From the NCBI GenBank assembly GCA_041389885.1, contig JAWKRB010000033.1:1-64000 (forward strand): 64,000 bases of DNA, in the 5' to 3' direction. This stretch comes from JAWKRB01 sp041389885 (lineage in GTDB: Bacteria; Myxococcota_A; Polyangia; Polyangiales; Ga0077539). Shown one piece after another: positions 1 through 9,171 of this stretch. Below the pieces are notes generated by a model. It was given only the letters and a program-made list of their open reading frames with translations, made no database searches and was not told the DNA's origin. Every line of letters begins with the position of its first letter. The first letter of the stretch is position 1. The translations under genes and the position numbers were made by a program.

Positions 1-74
1 GCCCGCGTCACCCTCCCGCGCCGCTTCTCCCCATGGCGCGCATGTGGTTCGATCTGTGCACCGGGACTACGAGC

Positions 75-2327
75 ATGAAACCGCGCGGCCGCTCCATTCG
101 ACTCGCCTTGCTCCACGCGGCGCTCTTGAGCGCCTGCGGCGGCGGCGTGGCGGTGGTGGGCGGCGACACGGGCCCCGCCGAGGTCGACGCGCCGGACGTC
201 CTCGACGCGCCGGACGTCCTCGACGCGCCGGACGTCCTCGACGCGCCGGACGTCCTCGACGCGCCCGAGGTCCTCGACGCGCCGGACGTCCTCGACGCGC
301 CCGAGGTGCCGAGGCTCGACGTTATGTCGGTCGAGGTGGTGATCCCCGACCTCGACGTGCTGACCGAGCGCGACGCCACCGGGCGCGAGGACCTCGGTCC
401 CCTCGACGCCACGAGCTCCACCTGCGCGATGATCTGCGCGCCTCGAGAGCTCTGCTGCCGCGGCGCCTGCGTCGACACGGCCACCGACCCCGCGAACTGC
501 GGCGGATGCGGCCAGAGCTGCGCCCCCGGCACGGCCTGCACGGGCGGCATGTGCGGCTCGACCTGCCCGAGCAACCTCACCCAGTGCTCCGAGGGCTGCG
601 TCGACACGGCCACCGACCCCAACCAATGCGGCCGCTGCGGCGAGCAGTGCCCCTCCGGCACGACCTGCCAGGGAGGCGCCTGCGCGTGCCCGCAGGGGCA
701 GGTCCTCTGCGGCGGCGCCTGCGCGCCGGCGGGGTGCACCGTGGGCCGCGGCGCGTGCGAACGCCCTGGGGCGCAGCGCTGTATGGACGGCGGGCTCGTG
801 TGCGAGGGCACCCCCGGCGCGCCCGCGGCCTTCGAGGTCTGCAACAACGTCGACGACGACTGCGACGGCTTGATCGACGAGGGGGTCACGCGCCCCTGCT
901 TCTCGTTCTCGCGCACGCGCGGCGTCGGGATCTGCCGCGCGGGCACGCAGACCTGCGCCGCGGGCACCTGGGGCGCGTGCGCGGGCGAGGTGGGCCCGCA
1001 GGTCGAGACCTGCAACGGGCTCGACGACGACTGCGACGGCACCCGCGACAACCTCCCGACGCAGGGCTGCTTCACCGGCCCGTCGTCGGCGCGGGGGCGC
1101 GGGCGCTGCCGCGACGGCACGCTGCAGTGCGCGGCGGGCGCGCTCCGCTGCGTCAACGAGGTGCTCCCGCTGCCGGAGATCTGCAACAACGAAGACGACG
1201 ACTGCGACGGCATGGTGGACAACAACCCCTCGTCCATCGCGTGCCCCGCCCGCCCCAACGCGGCCGCGTCGTGCGCGAGCGGCGCGTGCCGCTACACCTG
1301 CGCGCCGAACTTCTTCGACTGCGACGGGAACATCAATTCCAACGGCTGCGAGACCGACCTGCGCACCGACCCGATGCGCTGCGGCAGCTGCACCAACCGG
1401 TGTGCCGCGGGCAGCACCTGCGACAACGGGCTGTGCACCACGGCGTGCTCGGGCGCGATCTGCGGCGGCCAGTGCGTCGATCTGTCGTCGAGCACCTCCC
1501 ACTGCGGCGGCTGCAACGTCGTCTGCTCGGCGCCCTCGGGGGGCTTTGCGAGCTGCGTCTCGGGCGGCTGCGCCTCCTCGTGCCCCGCGGGCACGACCCA
1601 GTGCGGCGCGGTCTGCGCGGACCTCTCCATCGACCCCGGCAACTGCGGGAGCTGCGGCAACGCCTGCGGCCCAGGGCGACAGTGCCAGCGCGACGACACC
1701 GGCGCGCCCGTCTGCGTGTGCGGCAACAACGGCGTGCTCTGCGGCGGCGTGTGCCGAGACGTGCGCAGCGACGCGCAGAACTGCGGCGCCTGCGGCGTGC
1801 AGTGCGGCGCGGGCCAGAGCTGCCAGAACGGCGCCTGCCGCTGCAACACCACGGGGACCACCCTCTGCAACGGCGCCTGCGTGCGCCTCGGCGACCCCTG
1901 CTCCGCGGGCGTGGGCGCCTGCCGTCGCGGCGGCGTGGTCGTGTGCGGCAGCGCGGGGCCGATCTGCGACGCCGTCGCGGGCACGCCCTCGACCGAGGTC
2001 TGCAACAACGCCGACGACGACTGCGACGGCCTCGTCGACAACAACAACGCCGAGGGCTCCTGCGCGACCCTGCCCTTTCAGGTCGCGAGCTGCGTGGCGG
2101 GGACCTGCGGCGTCTCGTGCCTCCTCGGGCGGGGCAATTGCGACGGCGTGCTCAGCAACGGCTGCGAGACCGACCTGCTCACCAGCGCCGCGCACTGCGG
2201 GCGCTGCGGGATGCAGTGCGCGCTCGGGCAGTCCTGCGTCATGGGCGCCTGCGTCACCGTCGACCTCTTCGGAGACGCCGGCGCCCTCAACGACGCGAGC
2301 AGCGACGCGCGCGGCGACACGGACTGA
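75..2327 (+). CDS. Cys-rich MopE-type secreted lipoprotein
   Basis: Predicted 750-aa exported protein of unknown role. The ATG at 75 is preferred over the one at 33 because it gives a clean lipoprotein signal peptide (MKPRGRSIRLALLHAALLSAC). The lipobox is followed by an Asp/Ala/Pro linker containing seven 6-aa repeats (DAPDVL type, 186-311). The rest is Cys-rich: modules of the CGGCG...C type plus four CNxxDDDCDG motifs near residues 255, 313, 370 and 643, which resemble the calcium/copper-binding motif of MopE. These motifs suggest metal binding at the cell surface, but no enzymatic domain is visible. The gene is followed by 188 bp and then the exbB operon, so it is probably transcribed separately. 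Function not recognised beyond the motif family. Confidence 0.85.
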   Translation: MKPRGRSIRLALLHAALLSACGGGVAVVGGDTGPAEVDAPDVLDAPDVLDAPDVLDAPDVLDAPEVLDAPDVLDAPEVPRLDVMSVEVVIPDLDVLTERDATGREDLGPLDATSSTCAMICAPRELCCRGACVDTATDPANCGGCGQSCAPGTACTGGMCGSTCPSNLTQCSEGCVDTATDPNQCGRCGEQCPSGTTCQGGACACPQGQVLCGGACAPAGCTVGRGACERPGAQRCMDGGLVCEGTPGAPAAFEVCNNVDDDCDGLIDEGVTRPCFSFSRTRGVGICRAGTQTCAAGTWGACAGEVGPQVETCNGLDDDCDGTRDNLPTQGCFTGPSSARGRGRCRDGTLQCAAGALRCVNEVLPLPEICNNEDDDCDGMVDNNPSSIACPARPNAAASCASGACRYTCAPNFFDCDGNINSNGCETDLRTDPMRCGSCTNRCAAGSTCDNGLCTTACSGAICGGQCVDLSSSTSHCGGCNVVCSAPSGGFASCVSGGCASSCPAGTTQCGAVCADLSIDPGNCGSCGNACGPGRQCQRDDTGAPVCVCGNNGVLCGGVCRDVRSDAQNCGACGVQCGAGQSCQNGACRCNTTGTTLCNGACVRLGDPCSAGVGACRRGGVVVCGSAGPICDAVAGTPSTEVCNNADDDCDGLVDNNNAEGSCATLPFQVASCVAGTCGVSCLLGRGNCDGVLSNGCETDLLTSAAHCGRCGMQCALGQSCVMGACVTVDLFGDAGALNDASSDARGDTD
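186..311 (+). repeat. 18-bp tandem repeat, seven units, in lipoprotein linker
   Basis: Seven in-frame copies of an 18-bp unit (GACGCGCCGGACGTCCTC and close variants) encode DAPDVL/DAPEVL hexapeptides directly after the lipobox of the 75-2327 protein. The copies are almost identical at DNA level, so copy number may vary between strains and change the length of the surface tether. Confidence 0.9.
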
Positions 2328-2515
2328 CCGCCCTGGCGCGTGACGACGGCGCCACCGATGTCACGCCGATGCCCCACTCGTCACCGCGGCGCCTCGAGGG
2401 CCACGCCGCGTGTGCGTGATGTCACCGAAGCTCCCAGGGCGCGACACGGCGCGATCCTAACCTCCCCCGCAGCCGCGCACCCCGCCGAGGACCACGCGCG
2501 GAGGAGAGGTCGCGC

Positions 2516-3250
2516 ATGCACCACGGGTTCTCGCTCATCAAGCTGTTCACGTCCTTCGCCAAGCTCGGCGCCGAGTGGGTGATGTGGGTGCTCATCGGGC
2601 TCTCCGTCGCGTCCATCGGGGTCATGGTCGAGCGGGCTCGGTACTACCGCAGGCTCTCGGATGACCTCGCGCGCCTCGCGAAGCAGCTGGACCTCCGGCT
2701 GCGCAACGGGGACGAGGAGGGCGCCCGGGAGCTCCTCCGCGCGTCGCCCTCCCCCGCGGCCCTCGTGGCCCTCGACGGCCTCGACGCCGAGCACCGCGGC
2801 GCCCACGCCGCCGAGTGCGTGATGAGCGCCACCAGCGCGCGGGTGCGCCCGGCCCTGGAGCGCAACCTCTCCTTCCTCTCCACGGTGGGCAACAACGCGC
2901 CCTTCGTCGGGCTCTTCGGCACCGTCATCGGGATCATCCAGGCCTTCGACGCCCTCAAGCCCCCCGCCGGGGTCACCGGCGCCGCCGCCGCCGCCGCCGC
3001 GCAGGCCGCCACGGGACGGGTCATGGGGACCATCGCCGAGGCCCTCGTGGCCACGGCCATCGGGCTCCTCGTGGCGATCCCCGCGGTGGCCGCGAACAAC
3101 CTCTTTCAGCGCCGGGTGAAGGCCACGCTGGCCTCGACCGAGACCCTCGCGCAGCTCGTGCTCGCGCACATCCACGGGCGGGACTACGGCGCCGACCGCC
3201 CCGCGCCCCGCCCTGCCGCCCCCGCGGTGACCGTCGAGGCGGTGAACTGA
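2516..3250 (+). CDS. exbB: ExbB/TolQ/MotA-family proton channel
   Basis: 244-aa inner-membrane protein of the MotA/TolQ/ExbB family, the proton-channel subunit that energises TonB. An N-terminal membrane segment (around residues 20-42) is followed by a long cytoplasmic region. Two C-terminal helices carry the signature NNAPFVGLFGTVIGII and a small-residue-rich segment (MGTIAEALVATAIGLLVAIP). The start is supported by a GGAGGAGAGG Shine-Dalgarno just upstream of the ATG. It is the first gene of a tight operon with exbD (1 bp gap), tonB (ATGA overlap), a TonB-dependent receptor and a lipoprotein. TolQ is the alternative, but the downstream TonB and receptor genes favour ExbB. Confidence 0.93.
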   Translation: MHHGFSLIKLFTSFAKLGAEWVMWVLIGLSVASIGVMVERARYYRRLSDDLARLAKQLDLRLRNGDEEGARELLRASPSPAALVALDGLDAEHRGAHAAECVMSATSARVRPALERNLSFLSTVGNNAPFVGLFGTVIGIIQAFDALKPPAGVTGAAAAAAAQAATGRVMGTIAEALVATAIGLLVAIPAVAANNLFQRRVKATLASTETLAQLVLAHIHGRDYGADRPAPRPAAPAVTVEAVN

Positions 3251-3251
3251 C

Positions 3252-3677
3252 ATGGGCGTCGCGACCTCCGACGCCGACGGCGAGATCGGCGGGATCAACG
3301 TCACCCCCTTCGTCGACATCGCCCTGGTGCTGCTGGTGATCTTCATGGTCACCGCGAAGTACATCGTCGCGCAGTCGATCCCCGTCGACCTCCCCAACGC
3401 GCGCACCGCGGCCGACACCGAGGTGTCGCAAATGGCCAACGTCTCCGTCGACCGCCAGGGCGCGCTCTTTCTCGACGCGCGCCCCGTCACCGAAGACGCC
3501 ATGCGCGCTCAGCTCCAGCAGCGCTGGCAGGGCAACCACGAGATCCGCGCGGTGATCTCCGCCGACCGCACCGTCCCCCACGGGCGCGTCACCGAGGTCA
3601 TCGACCTGGTGCGCCAGGCGGGCGTCACGCGCTTCGCGATCCAGACCCAGCAGCCCCCGCAGGCCGCGCCGCGATGA
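3252..3677 (+). CDS. exbD: ExbD/TolR-family biopolymer transport protein
   Basis: 141-aa partner of ExbB. It has a short cytoplasmic N terminus, one membrane helix with the motif NVTPFVDIALVLLVIFMV including the conserved proton-handling Asp at residue 22, and a periplasmic domain of about 100 aa. The length and architecture match the ExbD/TolR family (usually 130-150 aa). It begins one base after the exbB stop and its TGA overlaps the ATG of tonB, indicating translational coupling. With ExbB it should form the proton-driven motor in the inner membrane. Confidence 0.93.
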   Translation: MGVATSDADGEIGGINVTPFVDIALVLLVIFMVTAKYIVAQSIPVDLPNARTAADTEVSQMANVSVDRQGALFLDARPVTEDAMRAQLQQRWQGNHEIRAVISADRTVPHGRVTEVIDLVRQAGVTRFAIQTQQPPQAAPR

Positions 3678-4462
3678 GCCCCCCCCGCGCGCCGCTGCCC
3701 TCCGAGTCCGCGGTGTTCGACGCGGCGCCGCGGCGGTCATGGATGGTCACCGTGCTCGTTCACGCGGGCCTCTTCGGCGCCCTCGCGGTGATGTCCCGAC
3801 ACCTCGCCGCGCGGCACCTGGTCGAGACCGCCTCGGTGGTGGAATTCGAGACGCCCCCGCCTCGCCGCCGACTCCCCCCGAGCCTCCGCCTCCGCCGCCT
3901 CCCCCGCCGCCGCGACGCCGCCGCCTCCACGCCGCCCCGCGCCCGCGCCCGCGCCCACGCCGCGCCCGCCGAGCCTCCGCCCGTCGCCGCGCCGCCGCCG
4001 GTGCTCACCGCGCCGAGCGCCGACTCGCGCGCGGGAGACTCGGTGCCCAGCGGCACCAACCGCGACTACCGCGGCGGCGACACCTCCTCCACCGGGCGCG
4101 GCAACGACGGCGCCCGCGGCGATCACCCCGCCCCTCCGGCGCCCCCCGCGCCGCCGCCGCCGAGCGTGCCCGTCGACCTCCCCGACGACGCCACCGCCCC
4201 CGAGGCCCTCGAGGGCAACGAGGCCCCGGAGTACCCCGAGTCGCTCCGCGAGGCCGGGGTGCAGGGCACGGTCATCGCGCGCTTCGTGGTGCGCGCGAAC
4301 GGCTCCGTGGGCGAGGTGCGCGTGCTCCGCGGCCCCGAGGAGCTGCGCGACACCGTGCGAGAAGCCTTGCGGCGCTGGAGGTTTCGCCCCGCCACGGTCA
4401 ACGGTCACGCCATCGCGGTCTACCGCACGATGCCCTTTCGCTTCGTGCTCGACAACCTGTGA
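3674..4462 (+). CDS. tonB: TonB-family energy transducer
   Basis: 262-aa periplasm-spanning transducer. There is one membrane helix near residues 23-40 (WMVTVLVHAGLFGALAVM), a Pro/Arg-rich spacer, and a C-terminal TonB domain from about residue 185 (PEYPESLREAGVQGTVIARF ... ALRRWRFRPATVNG). It starts inside the exbD stop (ATGA). Oddly, part of the spacer (nt 3850-3950) is Arg-rich in this frame while the shifted frame reads as a long proline run, which is more typical of TonB. A pair of compensating indels in this C/G-rich stretch is therefore possible. The C-terminal domain is intact. Its partner is presumably the receptor encoded immediately downstream. Confidence 0.9.
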   Translation: MSPPRAPLPSESAVFDAAPRRSWMVTVLVHAGLFGALAVMSRHLAARHLVETASVVEFETPPPRRRLPPSLRLRRLPRRRDAAASTPPRARARAHAAPAEPPPVAAPPPVLTAPSADSRAGDSVPSGTNRDYRGGDTSSTGRGNDGARGDHPAPPAPPAPPPPSVPVDLPDDATAPEALEGNEAPEYPESLREAGVQGTVIARFVVRANGSVGEVRVLRGPEELRDTVREALRRWRFRPATVNGHAIAVYRTMPFRFVLDNL

Positions 4463-4470
4463 GCGCAACG

Positions 4471-7331
4471 ATGAGAACCCGCCTCGCCCTCGCCGCGCTC
4501 CTCGCGCCGACCGCCCTCTACGCACAGCCTCGCGCGTCTTCGGGCGTGCGCGGCACGGTGTTCGACGCCACGGGCGAGCCCGCCCTCGAGGTGTCGGTGG
4601 TGGTCCCCGACACCGAGCTGCGCACGCGCACCGACCTCGACGGGCGCTTCGAGCTCCGCCTCCCGCCCGGGCGCTACACCCTCCGCGCGATCTTCGACCG
4701 CACGCACCGCGTCGAGCGCGTCGACGTCGAGGTCCGCGAGGGCGCCCTCACCGACCTCGACCTGCGCCTCGGCGAGGCCCCCGCGCCGCCGCCTCCGGCA
4801 CAACCCCTTGCGGCACAGACAGATCCGACCACACCGCCCCCCGCGCCCGCGCCCGCGCCGCCCCCCGAAGCGCACCGCGACTCGGGGAGCGCGACGGTGA
4901 TGGTGATCCGCGGGCGCGCCGACCGCGGCACCGCGGCGACGCAGCTCCAGGTGCGACGACAGAGCGCCGCCGTGAGCGACGGAGTCTCGGCCCAGGACAT
5001 CGCCCGCGCCCCCGACGCCGCCGTGAGCGACGCCGCGCGACGCGTGGTGGGCGTGACGATCGTGAACGGCCGCTACGCCTACGTGCGCGGCCTCGGAGGG
5101 CGCTACGTGAACGCCCTGCTCAACGGGATGCCCCTGCCCTCCCTCGACCCCGACGAGCCCGGCGTGCAGCTCGACGTGCTCCCCGCGTCGCTGCTCTCGG
5201 CCCTCGACGTGTACAAGTCCTTCACCCCGGACATGCCCGGAGACTTCGCGGGCGGCTCGCTGCAGCTCTCGTCGCGCGACTACCCCTCGCGCTTCTCGCT
5301 GCGCGTAGGGCTCAGCGGCGGCTTCGACTCGCTCACGCACGCGGGCCAGGTCTCGGCGGGCAGCGGGAGCTCGACCGACCTCTTCGGCTTCGACGACGGG
5401 CGCCGGGCGCTGCCCTCGGCGGTGCCCTCGCGGCGGGTCGACGTGGGCTCCGAGCTCAGCCTCGACGACGTGACCCGCGTCGGTCGTTCGCTCTCGAACG
5501 ACTGGACCATTCGTCGTCGAACGGCCCTCCCGACGATGGGCCTCTCGGTGAGCGCGGGGGGCACGGCGCGGGTGCGCGGCCGCCCCCTGGGGATGCTCTT
5601 CGCCCTCACCTGGAACGCCGGCGAGCGGCTCTCTCGCGACGCCATCGGGCAGGTGCGACAGGGCGGCACCACCGCCGCGCCCACCCTCGAGTACCGCGAG
5701 CGGCAGACGCAAGAGACCCTCCACACCGACGCGCTCTGGGGCGCCCTCGCGACGGCCTCGCTGCAGGCCACGCCGCGAGACGAGATCGGCCTCGTGGCGC
5801 TCTGGGCGCAGTCGTCGACCGACGCCACCCTCGTGCGCCAGGGCTACAACGAGACCCTCGGGCAGGACTTTCTCCAGCGCACCCTGCGCTTCACCCAGCG
5901 CTCCATGGGCGTCGCGCAGCTCAACGGCGACCACCGGGACCTCTTCGGGCGAGACAGCCGTCTGCGCTGGCAGCTCTTCGGCGACCTCGCGCTGCGCAGC
6001 GAGCCCGACGTGCGCGACTTCGTGTACCGCCGCGACGACAACGGCGGCTACCAGGCCACCACCGGCCCTGGGAACATCGGCAGGCTCTGGTCCGACCTCG
6101 ACCTCCGCGACGCGGGCGGCAACGTCGACGTGACCGTGCCCATCCGCGCCGTGGCCCTGCGCTTCGGGGGGATGGTCCGTCTCGGGAGCGGAGCTTCGCT
6201 CCGTCGCTTCTCGTACCGCTACGACCCCGCCAACGGCCCCGCGCCCGGCGAGCTCTCGCTCACGCCGGGGAGTTCCTCGCCCCTGAGCGCCTGGGGCGCG
6301 ACCTGCAGCTCGTCGAGGTCACCGACCGCTTCGACGGGTACACCGCGTCGCAGGCCCTCTACGCCCCCTTCGTCCGCGCCGACTACACCCGCGGCGGCAC
6401 CCGCGAGAACCCCGCGCTCCAGGTCACCGCCGGCGCCCGCGTCGAGGTGTTCTCGCAGCGCGTGACCTCTCAGTCTCCCTTCGCCGAAGCGGGCGTGGTG
6501 AGCGCGCCGAGGGTCACCGACCGCACCGACCCCAGCGTGCTCCCCGCGGCCTCGGTGCGCTGGGCGGTGACCCCTACGATGAACCTCCGCGCGGCCTACG
6601 GCGCCACCCTCGCCCGGCCCATCGTGCGCGAGGTCGCGCCCTTTCTGTACCCCGACTTCGTGCGCAACCGAACGATCCAGGGCAACCCCGACCTTCGCAC
6701 CACCGCGGTGCACAACGCCGACCTGCGCTGGGAGTGGTACCCCGCGCGCGGCGAGGTGCTCGCGGCGTCGCTGTTCTACAAGGCCTTCCTCGACCCCATC
6801 GAGCGGGTGGTGCTCGACCGCAACGGCAACGCGACCTACGACAACGTCGACGGCGCGCAGAACTTCGGCGCCGAGGTCGAGGCGCGGGTCTCCCTCGGGC
6901 GCCTCGCGCGGCCGCTGCGCTCGCTGTTCGTCAACGCCAACGCGTCGCTGATCTACTCGCGCGTGTCGCTGAGCCCCGCGCAGCAGGTGAACGCCACCAA
7001 CGCCGAGCGCCCCCTCGCGGGGCAGTCGCCCTGGGTGGTGAACCTCGGGCTGCGCTACGAGCCCTCTCCGAAGTTCTCGGCCTCGGTGTTCTACAACGTG
7101 TTCGGCGCGCGCATCGAGGACGTGGGTCGCTTCGGCCTCCCCGACACCTACCGCGAGCCCGTGCACCAGCTCGACGCGACGGTGCAGTGGAACCCCTCCC
7201 CCGCCCTCGGCCTGCGCCTCGCCGCGCGCAACCTCGCCCTGCAGCCCCTCGTGTTCACCCAGGGGCCCCTCGAGGTGCTCCGGCGCGACCCGGCCATGTC
7301 GATGAGCCTCAGCGCGCAGCTCACGTACTGA
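4471..7331 (+). CDS. TonB-dependent outer-membrane receptor, frame broken by one missing base
   Basis: Outer-membrane receptor of about 953 aa once the frame is repaired. A signal peptide (MRTRLALAALLAPTALYA) leads to a carboxypeptidase-regulatory-like beta-sandwich at about residues 25-100 and a Pro-rich linker. A plug domain follows (GVTIVNGRYAYVRGLGGRYV, then VYKSFTPDMPGDFAGGSLQL), then a long beta-barrel. The frame is open from 4471 to the G-run at 6267-6270. It then continues in another frame as EFLAPERLGRDLQLVEVTDR to the stop at 7331. One extra G would join both halves perfectly as LTPGEFLAPERL, so a sequencing deletion is more likely than a true mutation. The receptor resembles Oar-like/CarboxypepD_reg-plug receptors. 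The substrate is unknown. It lies 8 bp after tonB. Confidence 0.9.
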
Positions 7332-7450
7332 AGAGAGCGTCATCGAACTTCACATCGATGTTTCAAACAACACGCTCACCCGACATCGAAACGACTCACA
7401 TGTCTGGGACCCTGCGCCGCGAGATGATTCCTCGAAGGAGCGACACGACC

Positions 7451-8920
7451 ATGACGAGCCCCCACCGCTTCGCCCTCGCCCTCGCCGCCTGCCTCGCCGC
7501 CTGCGGCGAGAGTTCAACCGACATCATGAGCGCGCGCGACGCCGCGACGCAAGACCTCCCGAGCGCCCCCGACGTGACCGACGCAGGGAGCGCCGCCCCC
7601 GACGCGACCGACGCCGGGAGCGCCGCCCCCGACGTGTCCGACGCCGGGACGGTCCCCGCGGACGCGGGCGAGATCACGCTGACCACCGCGGAGATCACCG
7701 CGAGCGTGACCTGGCAGGGGGTCGTTCGCCTGCCCAACGAGCTGGTGTTCGTGCGCCCGCCCGCGGTGCTCACGATCCTGCCGGGGACGCGGGTGCTGGG
7801 CCAGGCCTCGTCGGCGCTCATCGTGACCCGCGGCGCGCGCATCGTGGCCGACGGGACCCGCGAGCGCCCCATCGTGTTCGGTCCCGTGAGCGAGTTCACG
7901 GCGGGGATGACCCCGCGGCGCGGCGACTGGGGCGGCCTGGTGATGCTCGGATCGGCCACCATCAACCGCAGCGGCGGCGACGCCGGCGCGGGCGAGAACC
8001 AGATTGAGGGCGTCGACTCGACCGACGCCCGCGGGCGCTACGGCGGCAACGACGACGAGTCCGACTGCGGCACCCTGCGCTACGTGCGCATCGACTACGC
8101 GGGCAAGGTGCTCGCCCGCGACAACGAGCTCAACAGCCTCACCCTCGGCGCCTGCGGCCGACGCACCACCATCGACTACGTGCAGACCCACCGCGGCGAA
8201 GACGACGGCGTCGAGGTCTTCGGCGGCACCGTCGACCTCCGCCACGTGGTCATCACCCAGTCCGACGACGACGGCCTCGACTGGGACTTCGGCTGGCGCG
8301 GCCGGGTGCAGTGGCTCTTCGTGCAGGCGCCGTCGAGCTCCACCGAGAGCGACCCCTCGGGCATCGAGGCCGACAACGACCGCGACGCCAACAACGCCAC
8401 GCCGCGCTCCCTCCCGGTGATCTACAACGCCACCGTGGTGGGACCGGGCGCGACCGCGAACACCATGCCCGGCGTGGTGCTGCGCCGGGGCACCGGCGTG
8501 CGCATGTTCAACACGATCATCACGGGCTGGGGCGCGCGCGCGGTCGACGTGCGCGACGCGGCGTCGGCGGCGCTCGCGGCGGGCGGCGACCCCGAGCTCC
8601 AGGTGTCGAGCTCCCTCTTTCACCGCAACGGGTCGATGGGCACCACGCACTTCATCGACTCAAGCGACAACGACGGGATGTTCGATGAAGACGCCTTCTT
8701 TCGTAACCCCGCGAGGATGAACCGGGTCGACCTCGACCCGATGCTCCCCGCCGCCGACAACCTCACGGCGCCGAACATCACCCCCCCGATGGGATCTCCC
8801 GCGGCCACGGGCGCGGCCACCCCCACGGACCCGTTCTTCGACGCCACCGCGACCTACGTGGGCGCCGTCGCCCCCGGCTCGACCACCACCTGGATGGACG
8901 GCTGGACCCGCTTTCAGTGA
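7451..8920 (+). CDS. Receptor-associated lipoprotein, probable beta-solenoid
   Basis: 489-aa predicted lipoprotein (MTSPHRFALALAACLAAC, then an Ala/Asp/Ser linker with SAAPDxTDAG repeats). An AAGGAG Shine-Dalgarno lies about 10 bases before this ATG. The mature part has short beta-rich turns typical of right-handed beta-helix folds: ITLTTAEITASVTWQGVV, WGGLVMLGSATINRSGG, LRYVRIDYAGKVL and IDYVQTHRGEDDGVEVFGGT. It is the last gene of the exbB-exbD-tonB-receptor operon, so it is plausibly the surface partner of that receptor, binding or presenting its ligand. That role is inferred from position only. No catalytic motif was recognised. Confidence 0.8.
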   Translation: MTSPHRFALALAACLAACGESSTDIMSARDAATQDLPSAPDVTDAGSAAPDATDAGSAAPDVSDAGTVPADAGEITLTTAEITASVTWQGVVRLPNELVFVRPPAVLTILPGTRVLGQASSALIVTRGARIVADGTRERPIVFGPVSEFTAGMTPRRGDWGGLVMLGSATINRSGGDAGAGENQIEGVDSTDARGRYGGNDDESDCGTLRYVRIDYAGKVLARDNELNSLTLGACGRRTTIDYVQTHRGEDDGVEVFGGTVDLRHVVITQSDDDGLDWDFGWRGRVQWLFVQAPSSSTESDPSGIEADNDRDANNATPRSLPVIYNATVVGPGATANTMPGVVLRRGTGVRMFNTIITGWGARAVDVRDAASAALAAGGDPELQVSSSLFHRNGSMGTTHFIDSSDNDGMFDEDAFFRNPARMNRVDLDPMLPAADNLTAPNITPPMGSPAATGAATPTDPFFDATATYVGAVAPGSTTTWMDGWTRFQ

Positions 8921-9171
8921 TCCCCTGAGCGGCGCGACGCGGCCTTCGAAGCCGCCCACCGCGGCGGCCTCCGTCGAGGTGGTCCTCTTTCACCCGCGGC
9001 GACGGTGGAGGCGAGGCGTTCTGGCCCACCCGCGGCAGGCTGACCCAGGGTGAAATTCCCTGCGTCCTCGTGTGGTTCCAAACGTGCTGAGGGCGTGGGC
9101 CACCCGCCATGCCCCGCCGTCGCCCGAGGCCCTCCCCCCACGCAGCCCGCAGCGTCACCCCCCTGCGCCCG

